Counted from the stretch's first letter, positions 25,702 to 34,835 are shown. The stretch is DNA of 64,000 nucleotides from Cellulomonas sp. NS3 (GCF_024757985.1 NZ_CP103289.1:2790001-2854000); one strand, 5' to 3'. Made by a program: numbers and translations. The notes: generated by a model from the sequence alone, not told the origin.

Positions 25702-27141
25702 ATGCCCGGAGGAGCTGCTCAGATCGGTGTGACGGGTCTGGCTGTGATGGGTCGGAACCTGGCGCGGAACTTCGCGCGGCACGGGTACACGGTCGCGGTG
25801 CACAACCGGTCCTGGGCCAAGACCGAGTCGCTGGTCGCCGAGCACGGGGACGAGGGGACGTTCGTGGCCTCGGAGTCGATGGCGGACTTCGTGGCCTCGC
25901 TGGCCCGTCCGCGCAAGGTGGTGGTCATGGTCAAGGCCGGTCCGGCCACCGACGCGGTGATCGCCGAGCTGGTCCCGCTCCTGGAGGCGGGGGACATCGT
26001 GATCGACGCGGGCAACGCCCACTTCCCGGACACGGTGCGCCGGGAGGGCGAGCTCAAGGCCCACGGCCTGCACTTCGTCGGGTCCGGGGTCTCCGGCGGG
26101 GAGGAGGGCGCGCTGCTGGGTCCCTCGATCATGCCCGGTGGGTCGCGGGAGTCCTATGCGGTGCTGGGCCCGATCCTGGAGGACATCGCCGCGAAGGTCG
26201 ATGGGGTGCCGTGCTGCACGTATGTGGGGCCGGAGGGTGCGGGGCACTTCGTGAAGATGGTGCACAACGGCATCGAGTACGCCGACATGCAGCTCATCGC
26301 GGAGGCCTACGACCTGCTCAAGCAGGGCCTGGGCGCCTCGGCCGCGCAGATCGGGGAGATCTTCCGGACCTGGAACGAAGGGGACCTGGAGTCGTTCCTG
26401 ATCGAGATCACCGCCGAGGTGCTCACCCACACCGACGCGGCCACGGGTCAGGCGTTCGTCGACGTGGTCCTCGACCGCGCGGAGCAGAAGGGCACCGGGC
26501 GCTGGACCGTGCAGAACGCCCTCGACCTGGGGGTCCCGATCACCGGCATCGCGGAGGCCACGTTCGCCCGGGCGTTGTCGGGGTCGGTCCCGCAGCGCAC
26601 CGCCGCCGCCGGCACCCTGGTCGGGCACGCCGAGCCGTTCGAGGTCACCGACCGGGACGCGTTCATCGAGGACGTGCGCCTGGCCCTGTACGCCTCCAAG
26701 GTCGTCGCGTACTCGCAGGGCTTCGACCAGATCGCGGCGGCGTCCGAGCAGTTCGGGTGGGGCATCGACCGCGGCGCCATGGCCCGGATCTGGCGGGGCG
26801 GGTGCATCATCCGGGCCCGGTTCCTCAACCGGATCACCGAGGCCTACGAACGCGACGCGAACCTGCCGCTCCTGCTCGCCGACCCCTACTTCGTCGGCGC
26901 GGTCGGCAACGGCGTGGCCGCCTGGCGCCGGATCGTGGCCGCCGCCGCGTTCGCGGGCGTGCCGACCCCGGCGTTCTCCTCCTCGCTCGCGTACTACGAC
27001 GGGGTCCGCGCCGAGCGGCTGCCCGCCAACCTCATCCAGGCCCAGCGCGACTTCTTCGGCGCGCACACCTACCAGCGCACCGACCGCGAGGGCACCTTCC
27101 ACACCGAGTGGACCCGCGACCGCACCGAGACCCCCGCGTGA
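25702..27141 (+). CDS. gnd: 6-phosphogluconate dehydrogenase, decarboxylating (NADP type)
   Basis: A 479-residue enzyme of the oxidative pentose-phosphate pathway, converting 6-phosphogluconate to ribulose 5-phosphate and CO2. The N-terminal Rossmann fold has GVTGLAVMGRNLARN. The substrate and catalytic region is VGPEGAGHFVKMVHNGIEYA (catalytic Lys), and the C-terminal tail residues RTDREGTFH complete the dimer site. The length is that of the long, E. coli-type enzyme. The frame is open 58 codons upstream, but the ATG at 25702 has AGGAGAGG at good distance and starts the Rossmann fold. A LacI-type site upstream and the lar genes downstream suggest a sugar-acid setting. Confidence 0.96.
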   Translation: MPGGAAQIGVTGLAVMGRNLARNFARHGYTVAVHNRSWAKTESLVAEHGDEGTFVASESMADFVASLARPRKVVVMVKAGPATDAVIAELVPLLEAGDIVIDAGNAHFPDTVRREGELKAHGLHFVGSGVSGGEEGALLGPSIMPGGSRESYAVLGPILEDIAAKVDGVPCCTYVGPEGAGHFVKMVHNGIEYADMQLIAEAYDLLKQGLGASAAQIGEIFRTWNEGDLESFLIEITAEVLTHTDAATGQAFVDVVLDRAEQKGTGRWTVQNALDLGVPITGIAEATFARALSGSVPQRTAAAGTLVGHAEPFEVTDRDAFIEDVRLALYASKVVAYSQGFDQIAAASEQFGWGIDRGAMARIWRGGCIIRARFLNRITEAYERDANLPLLLADPYFVGAVGNGVAAWRRIVAAAAFAGVPTPAFSSSLAYYDGVRAERLPANLIQAQRDFFGAHTYQRTDREGTFHTEWTRDRTETPA

Positions 27142-27295
27142 GCGACGAGCCGACCTCACCCTGCCGGGGTGCCCGCGCCCCGAGCGCCGACGATCCCGAC
27201 CGCTGGCGTCCGGGCTCGTCCCGTGCGCCGGGGGGCGCGCGCGCTGCGGCGGCCCCGCCGTTGCCGCAGGTCAGGGCGCACGGCAGGGTGGCGGC

Positions 27296-28660
27296 ATGAC
27301 CGTCGAACCCCAGGTGTCCACCGGCGGCACCGGTCGCGTGCTCTGGGTCGACGCGTCCGCCGGGGTCGCGGGCGACATGCTGCTCGGCGCTCTCGTCGAC
27401 GCGGGCGTCGCGCTCGACGCGCTGCAGGCTGCCGTCGACGCCGTTATCCCGGGCTCCGTCCGGCTCACGGCGTCGACCGTCACCCGCGCCGGGCTGCGCG
27501 CCACCAAGGTCGAGGTCGAGGTGCTCGTCGACGACCCGCCGCACCGCACGTGGTCGACCATCCGCGCGCTGCTCGACGAGGCCGACCTCGACCCGCCGGT
27601 CCGCACCGCGGCCCTCGCGGCGTTCGCGCGCCTCGCCGACGCCGAGGGCCGCGTGCACGGCGTCCCGCCCGAGGACGTGCACTTCCACGAGGTCGGGGCG
27701 CTCGACGCGATCGCGGACGTGGTCGGCTCGTGCGCCGGGGTCGCGAGCCTCGGCGCGGCGCACGTCGTCGTCTCCCCCGTCGCGCTCGGCTCGGGCACGA
27801 TCGAGGCGCACCACGGGACCCTGCCGGTGCCCGCGCCCGCGGTGCTCGAGCTGGCGCGCGGCTGGGACGTCGTCGCGGGCGGCCGGGGTGAGCTCGCGAC
27901 GCCCACGGGCCTCGCGCTCGTGACCGCGCTGGCCTCCGAGTCCGGCCCCTTGCCCGCCATGCGCGTCGAGCGCACCGGCATCGGGGCGGGCACGCGGGAC
28001 CGGCCCGACCGCGCCAACGTGCTGCGGCTCGCGCTCGGCACCGGGGCGCACCTCGGCGCGCCGCACGCCGGGTCGCGGCCGCACACCGAGCCCGCCGTCC
28101 TGCTCGAGACCAACGTCGACGACCTCGACCCGCGGCTGTGGCCCGGGGTTCTCGCGCACCTCCTCGCCGCCGGGGCGTCCGACGCGTGGCTCACCCCGAT
28201 CCTCATGAAGAAGGGTCGCCCGGCGCACACGCTCCACGTGCTCGCCGACCCGTCCGTCGCCGACGCGCTCCGGGCGGTCGTCCTCGCCCACACGACGACG
28301 CTCGGGGTCCGGGTGAGCACCGTCGAGAAGGACGTGCTCGACCGGGCCTGGGTCCCGGTGCGGGTCGACGTGACGACCGCCGGTGCCGGTCCCCGCGCCG
28401 AGGCCGGCCACGGGCACCCGCACCCTCACGCGGTTGTCGCCCCGACCGACATGGGAGCGCCGGGCACCGGCGTCGTGCGGATCAAGGTCGGTCACCGCGC
28501 GGGCCTCGTCGTCCAGGCGATGCCGGAGTTCGAGGACGTGGCTGCCCTGGCGGACGCCACCGGCGTGCCGGCCGCCCGCGTGCTGGCCGACGCGCACGCA
28601 GCCGCGGAGGCCGCCGGGCTGGTCGCGGGTGCGTCCTGGGACGGCAGCCGGGCGGGGTGA
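27296..28660 (+). CDS. larC: LarC, nickel insertion for the nickel-pincer cofactor
   Basis: A 454-residue CTP-dependent cyclometallase that inserts nickel into pyridinium-3,5-bisthiocarboxylic acid mononucleotide, the last step in making the LarA cofactor. It starts with the family pattern DASAGVAGDMLLGALVDAG. It has FHEVGALDAIADVVG in the middle and LETNVDDLDPRLWPGVL, LMKKGRPAHTL in the C-terminal half. A His-rich stretch (HGHPHPHA) could hold nickel. In Lactiplantibacillus the protein is made by frameshifting between two frames; here it is one continuous frame. It is transcribed towards larB/larE and separated from gnd by 154 bases, so it may share the gnd transcript. Confidence 0.95.
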   Translation: MTVEPQVSTGGTGRVLWVDASAGVAGDMLLGALVDAGVALDALQAAVDAVIPGSVRLTASTVTRAGLRATKVEVEVLVDDPPHRTWSTIRALLDEADLDPPVRTAALAAFARLADAEGRVHGVPPEDVHFHEVGALDAIADVVGSCAGVASLGAAHVVVSPVALGSGTIEAHHGTLPVPAPAVLELARGWDVVAGGRGELATPTGLALVTALASESGPLPAMRVERTGIGAGTRDRPDRANVLRLALGTGAHLGAPHAGSRPHTEPAVLLETNVDDLDPRLWPGVLAHLLAAGASDAWLTPILMKKGRPAHTLHVLADPSVADALRAVVLAHTTTLGVRVSTVEKDVLDRAWVPVRVDVTTAGAGPRAEAGHGHPHPHAVVAPTDMGAPGTGVVRIKVGHRAGLVVQAMPEFEDVAALADATGVPAARVLADAHAAAEAAGLVAGASWDGSRAG

Positions 28661-28679
28661 GCCTCGCAGCGGCTCGCGG

Positions 28680-29372
28680 TCAGCCCGAGTGCCCCCACGG
28701 CGCCGCGACCTGCGCGGCGAGGTGCCCGGCGCCGTAGCCGTTGTCGATGTTGACCACGGCGACGCCCGGGGCGCACGCGTTGAGCATCGTGAGCAGCGGC
28801 GCCAGCCCCTCGAACGCCGCGCCGTAGCCGACCGACGTGGGCACCGCGACGACGGGCGCCTCGACGAGCCCCGCGACGACGCCGGGCAGCGCGCCGTCCA
28901 TACCGGCGACCACCACGAGCGCCCGGGCCGAGCGCACGAGGTCGAGGTGCCCGAGCACGCGGTGCAGGCCCGCGACCCCGACGTCGACCACGGTCTCGAC
29001 GGGACGCCCGAGGTGGCGGGCGGTGAGCGCCGCCTCGCGCGCGACCGGGAGGTCGGACGTCCCGGCGGCGAGCACCACGACGAGGCCCCCCGTCGCCTCG
29101 GGCGGCTCCCCCGGCCACGCGACCAGCCGCGCGTCGGGGTCGTGCGCCGCCCCCGGGAGCTCCGCGAGGAGCACGTCGACCTGGGCGTCGGTCACGCGGG
29201 TGAAGAGCGTCCGCGCGTCGCGCGTGCGGACCTGGACCGCGATGACGCGCACCTGCTCGACGGACTTCGACTCGCACAGCACGGCCTCGGGGAACCCGCG
29301 GCGTCGGGCCCGGTCGTGGTCGAGCTCGACGAAGTCCGCGAGCGCCGGCGGCGGCGCCCAGCGCTCAGCCAC
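28680..29372 (-). CDS. larB: LarB, carboxylase of the nickel-pincer cofactor pathway
   Basis: A 230-residue enzyme that carboxylates and hydrolyses nicotinic acid adenine dinucleotide to pyridinium-3,5-biscarboxylic acid mononucleotide. The C-terminal half is PurE-like, with AGTSDLPVAREAALTA, VVVAGMDGALPGVVAGLV and the serine/glycine loop VPTSVGYGAAF. The N-terminal part contains DHDRARRRGFPEAVLCESKS, typical of LarB. It starts with a GTG inside the end of larE (8-base overlap), so the two are translationally coupled. It ends 19 bases from the convergent larC stop. Confidence 0.95.
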   Translation of the reverse strand: MAERWAPPPALADFVELDHDRARRRGFPEAVLCESKSVEQVRVIAVQVRTRDARTLFTRVTDAQVDVLLAELPGAAHDPDARLVAWPGEPPEATGGLVVVLAAGTSDLPVAREAALTARHLGRPVETVVDVGVAGLHRVLGHLDLVRSARALVVVAGMDGALPGVVAGLVEAPVVAVPTSVGYGAAFEGLAPLLTMLNACAPGVAVVNIDNGYGAGHLAAQVAAPWGHSG

Positions 29373-30246
29373 CGCGCACCCCGACGAGCGGGAGCGTGAA
29401 CGCACCGGACTGGACGCCCGCGAGGTCGAGCGCGACGAACCGGAAGCCCGCCGAGCGCACGGCCCGCCACACCTCGTCGCGCAGCGGGTCGCCCACGACG
29501 GCCGCGAGGTCGCGCACCGGGACCTCGAGCCGGGCGACGTCGCCGTGGTGCCGCACGCGCAGGTCCCCGAGCCCGAGGCGCCGGAGCTCGGCCTCGGCGG
29601 CCTCGACCTGCGCGAGCTTCTCGGGGGTGACCTCCTCGAAGTGCGGGATCCGCGACGCGAGGCAGGGCGCCGCGGGCTTGTCGGCGGAGGGCAGCGCGAG
29701 CGCGTGCGCGACCCGCCGCACCGCCGCCTTGTCGAGCCCGGCGTCGGCGAGCGGGCGCAGCACCCGGTGCTCGGTCGCCGCCCGGGAGCCGGGCCGGTCC
29801 GGGCGGCGCGCGTCGTCGGCGTTCTCGCCGTAGGCCACGGCGGTGAGCCCGTGCGCGGCGACGACGTCCGCGCCGATGCGCGTGAACAGCTCGTCCTTGC
29901 AGAAGAAGCAGCGGTCCGGCCCGTTCCGCCGGTACTCCGGGTTGTCGCCCTCGTGGGTCTCGACCTCGACGAGCGGTGCGCCGACGACCCGGGCGACGTC
30001 GTGCGACGCGGCCCGCTCGTCGGACGCGAGGCTCGGCGAGACGCCCAGGACCGCCACGACGCGCGCCGCGCCGAGCGCCTCGGCCGCCAGGGCCAGCACG
30101 ACGGACGAGTCGACCCCGCCCGAGAACGCGACGCCGAGGCGCCCGGACGGCACGGCGGACCGCAGCGCGGTCGAGAGGTTCTCGACGGCATCGCGGTCCT
30201 CGTCCTCCAGGAGCCGCAGCCAGGGCCGCTCGACGTTCCGGGGCAT
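29365..30246 (-). CDS. larE: LarE, sulfur transfer for the nickel-pincer cofactor
   Basis: A 293-residue PP-loop ATP pyrophosphatase that converts the two carboxylates of the LarB product to thiocarboxylates. The PP-loop is SGGVDSS. Three cysteines stand out: Cys113 and Cys116 (RCFFCKDEL) and Cys195 (AAPCLASRIPH). The last corresponds to the sulfur-donating Cys of the Lactiplantibacillus enzyme. A three-cysteine set is also how LarE proteins with a [4Fe-4S] cluster carry sulfur catalytically; I cannot decide between the two from sequence alone. It overlaps larB by 8 bases and lies 134 bases downstream of the glucuronidase gene on the same strand. Confidence 0.94.
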   Translation of the reverse strand: MPRNVERPWLRLLEDEDRDAVENLSTALRSAVPSGRLGVAFSGGVDSSVVLALAAEALGAARVVAVLGVSPSLASDERAASHDVARVVGAPLVEVETHEGDNPEYRRNGPDRCFFCKDELFTRIGADVVAAHGLTAVAYGENADDARRPDRPGSRAATEHRVLRPLADAGLDKAAVRRVAHALALPSADKPAAPCLASRIPHFEEVTPEKLAQVEAAEAELRRLGLGDLRVRHHGDVARLEVPVRDLAAVVGDPLRDEVWRAVRSAGFRFVALDLAGVQSGAFTLPLVGVRGG

Positions 30247-30379
30247 CAGGCCTCCTGAGCGGGGATCGGGCGGGTCACGACCACGCTCTCGGCGCGGCCG
30301 CGGGCGACCTCTCCGACCCTAGCCGGGACGGTCGCGCGGGCCAGCGGGAGGAGGGGCGAGGAGCGCCGCGGCTGCACGG

Positions 30380-32161
30380 TCACGGCTGGCGGGTCCAGCG
30401 CCGGCGCAGCGCGTGCGCGGCGGCCTTGGGCTGGCGGTCCCGCGTGAACACGCCCTTCTTGTTGCCGCCGACGCGCATCACGCCCGACGACGTCGCGAAG
30501 TCCGCGAAGTTCCACACGTGCTCGCCGACGACCGCGTCGATGTCGTCGAACACCCGGTGATTCATGTCGAGGTACTCGACCTGGTACTCCTCGGTCCACG
30601 GCACGGGCGTGACCGAGTGCAGGCCGGGCAGCGTGTCCGCGCCGTACTCGGTGATGATGATCGGCTTGCCGTCGCCGGCCCACGCCTCGAGCTCCTCGCG
30701 CCACGCGGCCTCGGCGGCGACCAGGTCCCCGCTGTGCACGTACCAGCCGTAGTAGCGGTTGAGCATGAGCACGTCGCCGAGCTGCGAGACCTGGCGCTGT
30801 CCGTGCGGCGCGAGCATGACGTTGACGAAGCCGACGGGCCGGGTCGGGTCGAGCTCCTTGGTGAGGGCGAACAGCGGCTCGAAGTACGCGCGCGCCGCGT
30901 CGGTCTCCGACTCGGGCTCGTTCGCGATCGACCACAGCACGACGCTCGGGTGGTTCTTGTCACGGGCGACGAGCTCGCGGATGGCCTGCGCGTGCACCTC
31001 GCGCGAGGTGTCGTTGACCGTCTCGGGCGAGAACGTCACGTAGCCCTGCGTGCCGAAGATCCCGCCGCCGAGGCCCATGTTCTGCCCGACGGCCGCGACC
31101 TCGTAGATCACGACCACGCCGTGGCGGTCCGCGTAGTCGTACACCTCGTCGGCGTACGGGTAGTGCGACGTGCGGAACGAGTTGGCGCCGATCCAGTCGA
31201 GCAGCGCGAAGGCGTGCACGAGGAACGCGTCGTCGTGGCCCTTGCCGCGCACGGCGCTGTCCTCGTGCTTGCCGAAGCCGGTGAAGTGGAACGGCTCGCC
31301 GTTGAGGAGGAACTCGATCCCGCGGACCTCGACCGTGCGGATGCCGACCGTCTGGAGGTAGCTGTCGAGCGTCGCGCCGTCCTCGCCGACGAGCTCGACG
31401 TCGAGCTCGTGGAGGAACCCGTCGCCGGGCGCCCACAGGTGGGCGTCCTCGACGCGCAGCTCGCCCTGCTCGCCCTCGCCCGTGGCGACGACGCGGCCGT
31501 CGGCGTCGCGCAGCGTCACGCGCGTGGTGCGCGCCGCGTCGCCGGTGGACTCGACCGCGTAGCGCACGACGCCGGTGGTGCCGTCGAGCTCCGTGACGAC
31601 CGTGACGTCGCTGACGTACGTCGTCGGCGTCGCGTAGAGCCACACAGTGCGGTGCAGGCCGGCGTAGTTGAAGAAGTCGTGGAAGGAGCGCTGCCGGCGC
31701 CCGTGCGGGGTCTCCTGGACGAGGCCCGGCGGGATGGTCTGGAACGAGAGCTCGTTGTTCACGACCGCGGTGACGCGTAGCTCCTCGCCGGGCACCGCGA
31801 GGTGCGTGACGTCCGCCTCGAACGGCGTGTACCCACCCTCGTGCTCGGCGACCTGCGTGTCGCCGACCCACACCACGGCCCGGTGCGTCGCGGAGTCGAA
31901 CCGCAGCACGACCCGCTCCCCGGCCCACCCGCGCGGGACGCGGACGGTCGTCTAGTACCAGGCGTCGCCGACGTGGTCGCGCACCGCCGCGTCGGCGAGG
32001 ACGTCGTTGTAGCTCGCGGGCACCGGGATGTCGACCGCCCCGTCGAGGGCGCGGGCGAACCAGCGGTCGCGGCGGCCCGCCCCCTCCGCGTCGAGCCGGA
32101 GCTGCCAGATCCCGGCGAGGGACCTGCGCTCGCGCGTCCGGGTGTCCTGGGGGCGGAGCAT
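30380..32161 (-). pseudogene. GH2 beta-glucuronidase with an in-frame TAG at codon 70
   Basis: If read through, this would be a 593-residue cytosolic GH2 beta-glucuronidase (GusA-like; usual length about 600). It has the sugar-binding domain, Ig-like domain and TIM barrel. The acid/base Glu is in SIANEPESE and the nucleophile Glu in IIITEYGADT; NKKGVFTRDRQPK near the end is the glucuronate carboxylate-binding N-x-K region of true glucuronidases. A single TAG (31952-31954) follows DAWY; the frame is otherwise perfect on both sides. Homologues usually have Gln there, so CAG to TAG is likely. The ATG at 32161 has a perfect AGGAGG. The product may be lost, rescued by suppression, or re-initiated downstream. 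Confidence 0.85.
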
Positions 32162-32248
32162 GGGGTTCCTCCTCTGCGCCGGGCGTGCCGGCGGGGCCGT
32201 CGTGCGGTGTGCGTCCACCCCCATTCACCGCCGCGCCCGGCGCGACGA

Positions 32249-32258
32249 CAAGCGGTTG
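32249..32258. promoter_or_regulatory. LacI-type operator-like site between glucuronidase and lacI genes
   Basis: CAAGCGGTTG matches CAAnCGnTTG and is the exact reverse complement of the site upstream of gnd. It lies inside a wider inverted pair GACAA...TTGTC (32246-32270). Its position between the divergent genes suits autorepression plus control of the glucuronidase. Confidence 0.55.
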
Positions 32259-32290
32259 CCGTGGGTTGTCACCGCCCGTACGGTGCAGGT

Positions 32291-33463
32291 ATGCCCGACG
32301 ATCAGGGCCCGCAGCGCCGCGGACCGACGATCTACGACGTGGCCCGCGAGTGCGGCGTCGCGCCGTCCACGGTCTCCCGGGCCTTCTCCCGGCCGGGCCG
32401 CGTCAACGCCGAGACCGCGGCGCGTATCCGGGCGGTCGCCGAGTCGATGGGCTACCGCGCGAACCCGCTGGCCCGGGCGCTGCCCACCGGACGGACCGCG
32501 CTCCTCGCCCTCGTCGTCTCGGACGTGACGAACCCGTTCTTCTTCGAGATCATCCGCGGCGCGGAGCAGGCGGCGACCGCGGCCGGGTACACCGTGCTCG
32601 TCTCGGACGTGCAGGAGTCCGCGCAGGCCGAGCGGCAGGCGCTCGACCGGGTGCTGCCCCTCGTCGAGGGGGTCGTGCTCGCGACGTCGCGCATGTCCGA
32701 CTCGACGATCCGGGTGATGGCCAAGCAGCGACCGACCGTGATGCTCAACCGGGTGCTCACCGAGGTGCCGAGCGTGGTCACCGACAACTCGCGCGGCATG
32801 CGGCGGGCGGTCGAGCACCTCGGGGAGCTCGGGCACCACACGGTCGCGTACGCGGCCGGGCCCGAGGCGTCGTGGGCCGACGGGATGCGCTGGCGCAGCA
32901 TGCGCGAGGCCGGCTACGAGCTCGAGCTCAAGGTCCGGCGCCTGGGCCGGTTCGAGCCGACGGTGCGGGGCGGGCTCGACGCCGCGCAGGCGCTCGCCGA
33001 GGCGCCCGCCACGGCGGTGGTCTGCTACAACGACCTCGTCGCGATCGGGCTCATGCGCGGGCTGGCGTCGATGGGCGCTCGGGTCCCCGCGGAGGTCAGC
33101 GTCGTGGGGTTCGACAACATCTTCGGGTCCGACTTCTGCAGCCCGCCGCTCACGACCGTCGCCGCGCCGCTGCGTGCGCTCGGGTCGCACGCGGTGCGCG
33201 CGCTGCTGCGCGAGCTGGGGCACACCACGCCGCACGCGGTGCGCGCGACGGTGCTGCCCGCCCAGCTCGTGGTGCGCGGCTCGACGGCCACGCCCGGCCG
33301 GCGCCGCCACGCGTGGACCCAGCCCGGCGCGGCGGCGCCCGCGCAGGCGTCCGGCTCCGCGTCGGCGTCGACCGCGACGGCGTTCCCGTCCGCGTCCGCG
33401 TCCGCGTCGGCGTCGTCGTCCTCGCCCGCACCGGCTCGCGCGGCACCCGTCCGGCACGGTTGA
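32291..33463 (+). CDS. LacI-family transcriptional regulator
   Basis: A 390-residue repressor. The N-terminal HTH and hinge read TIYDVARECGVAPSTVSRAF and YRANPLARALPTG. The periplasmic-binding-protein-like effector domain runs from about 60 to 340 (LVVSDVTNPFFFEI, VVGFDNIFGSDFCSPPLTTV). The last 50 residues are an unusual Ser/Ala run encoded by GTCCGC-type short repeats (about 33385-33415) and are likely disordered. The ATG at 32291 is close to the HTH start. It is divergent from the glucuronidase, and larA follows 79 bases downstream on the same strand. A glucuronide or sugar acid is the likely inducer (inference). Confidence 0.92.
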   Translation: MPDDQGPQRRGPTIYDVARECGVAPSTVSRAFSRPGRVNAETAARIRAVAESMGYRANPLARALPTGRTALLALVVSDVTNPFFFEIIRGAEQAATAAGYTVLVSDVQESAQAERQALDRVLPLVEGVVLATSRMSDSTIRVMAKQRPTVMLNRVLTEVPSVVTDNSRGMRRAVEHLGELGHHTVAYAAGPEASWADGMRWRSMREAGYELELKVRRLGRFEPTVRGGLDAAQALAEAPATAVVCYNDLVAIGLMRGLASMGARVPAEVSVVGFDNIFGSDFCSPPLTTVAAPLRALGSHAVRALLRELGHTTPHAVRATVLPAQLVVRGSTATPGRRRHAWTQPGAAAPAQASGSASASTATAFPSASASASASSSSPAPARAAPVRHG

Positions 33464-33481
33464 GCCGCCGCCGGGTCCGGG

Positions 33482-33511
33482 CGTTGCCGCACGTTGCCAC
33501 GAGCCGTTGCC
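33482..33511. promoter_or_regulatory. Repeated GTTGCC elements upstream of larA
   Basis: Three GTTGCC copies lie in 30 bases. The last, ACGAGCCGTTGCC (33499-33511), differs at two places from ACAAGCGGTTGCC of the lacI-side operator. The first, CGTTGCCGCA (33482-33491), is identical to a 10-mer at 27259-27268, 28 bases before larC. They may bind the neighbouring LacI protein. Confidence 0.35.
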
Positions 33512-33542
33512 CCCGGGTGCCGCGGAGGCGCAGGGTGGGCGG

Positions 33543-34835
33543 ATGACAGCCCACACGCAGACCGCGGACCGCGTCGGTGCCCGCTCGATCGGCGGTCCGG
33601 GCCAGGTGCTCGACGACGCCACCGTCCGCGCGTTCGTCACCGAGCGCCTCGCCGAGATCGACCTCGCGGGCCGGACCCTGTGCGTCGTCGTCCCCGACGG
33701 GACCCGCAGCTGCCCGCTGCCTCTGCTGCTCGGGGCGGTGCACGAGGCCGCGACGGCCGCGGGCGCGGCGCACCTGACGTTCCTCGTCGCGCTCGGCACG
33801 CACGCGGCGATGGCCGAGCCGGAGCTGGCGCGCCACCTCGGGTACGGGGCCGGCGACCTCGCCGGGACCTTCCCCGGCACCACCGTGCTCAACCACGAGT
33901 GGTGGGACGAGGCGACGTTCGTGTCCGTCGGCACGATCACCGCCGCGCGGCTGTCCGAGCTGTCCGAGGGACGCCTCGTGCGCGACGTCGACGTGCGCCT
34001 GAACCGCGCGGTCGTCGAGCACGACGTCACGCTCATCATCGGCCCGGTGTTCCCGCACGAGGTCGTGGGGTTCTCGGGCGGCAACAAGTACCTGTTCCCG
34101 GGCGTCGCCGTGAAGGACGTCATCAACGTCTCGCACTGGCTCGGCGCCCTCATCAGCAGCTCGGAGATCATCGGCACGCGCGGGATCACCCCCGTGCGGG
34201 CGCTGATCGACGAGGCCGCCGCGCTCGTGCCCGGCGAGCGGTACGCGCTGTGCGTCGTCGCGCAGTCCGGCACCGGGGCCCTGCACGCCGCGAGCTTCGG
34301 GAGCCCTGAGGACGCCTGGGCGGCCGCCGCCGACGTCTCCGCCGAGACGCACGTGCGGTACCTCGACGCGCCCGTGCGCCGCGTGCTGTCGGTGATCCCC
34401 ACCAAGTACGAGGACATGTGGACCGGCGCGAAGGGGTTCTACAAGGTCGAGCCGGTCGTCGCCGACGGCGGCCAGGTCGTCCTCTACGCGCCGCACATCA
34501 CGGAGATCTCCGTGATGCACCCCCAGATCCTCGAGATCGGGTACCACTGCCGCGACTACTTCGTGCAGCAGTGGGACCGCTTCAAGCACCTGCCGTGGGG
34601 CGACCTCGCGCACTCGACGCACCTGCGCGGGCAGGGCACCTACGACGACGTGCACGGCGAGCGGTGCCGCGTCACGGTCACGCTCGCGACGGGGATCCCT
34701 GAGGACGTCGTGCGGGCGGCGAACCTCGACTACCTCGACCCGGCCGAGGTCGACGTCGACGCGTGGGCCGCCGACCCGGACACCCTCGTGGTCCCGCAGG
34801 CGGGCGAGGTGCTGCACCGGCTCCGGACGCCCTGA
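33543..34835 (+). CDS. larA: LarA-family nickel-pincer racemase/epimerase
   Basis: A 430-residue member of the lactate racemase superfamily, which interconverts alpha-hydroxy acids by hydride transfer to a nickel-pincer nucleotide. All key residues are visible: Asp and Arg in VPDGTRSCP, His in LGTHAAM, His in FPHEVVGFSGG, the cofactor-tethering Lys182 in GGNKYLFPG (Lys184 in the Lactiplantibacillus enzyme), and the nickel-ligand His in NVSHWLGA. The family includes lactate, malate and gluconate epimerases. With a glucuronidase, a LacI regulator and gnd nearby, a sugar-acid substrate is more likely than lactate (inference). larB, larE and larC in the same region supply the cofactor. Confidence 0.94.
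   Translation: MTAHTQTADRVGARSIGGPGQVLDDATVRAFVTERLAEIDLAGRTLCVVVPDGTRSCPLPLLLGAVHEAATAAGAAHLTFLVALGTHAAMAEPELARHLGYGAGDLAGTFPGTTVLNHEWWDEATFVSVGTITAARLSELSEGRLVRDVDVRLNRAVVEHDVTLIIGPVFPHEVVGFSGGNKYLFPGVAVKDVINVSHWLGALISSSEIIGTRGITPVRALIDEAAALVPGERYALCVVAQSGTGALHAASFGSPEDAWAAAADVSAETHVRYLDAPVRRVLSVIPTKYEDMWTGAKGFYKVEPVVADGGQVVLYAPHITEISVMHPQILEIGYHCRDYFVQQWDRFKHLPWGDLAHSTHLRGQGTYDDVHGERCRVTVTLATGIPEDVVRAANLDYLDPAEVDVDAWAADPDTLVVPQAGEVLHRLRTP

Noticed and set aside
33543-34835. Calling larA a proven lactate racemase
   Set aside because: Motifs show the superfamily only; the neighbourhood points to a sugar acid, and substrate cannot be read from the motifs.
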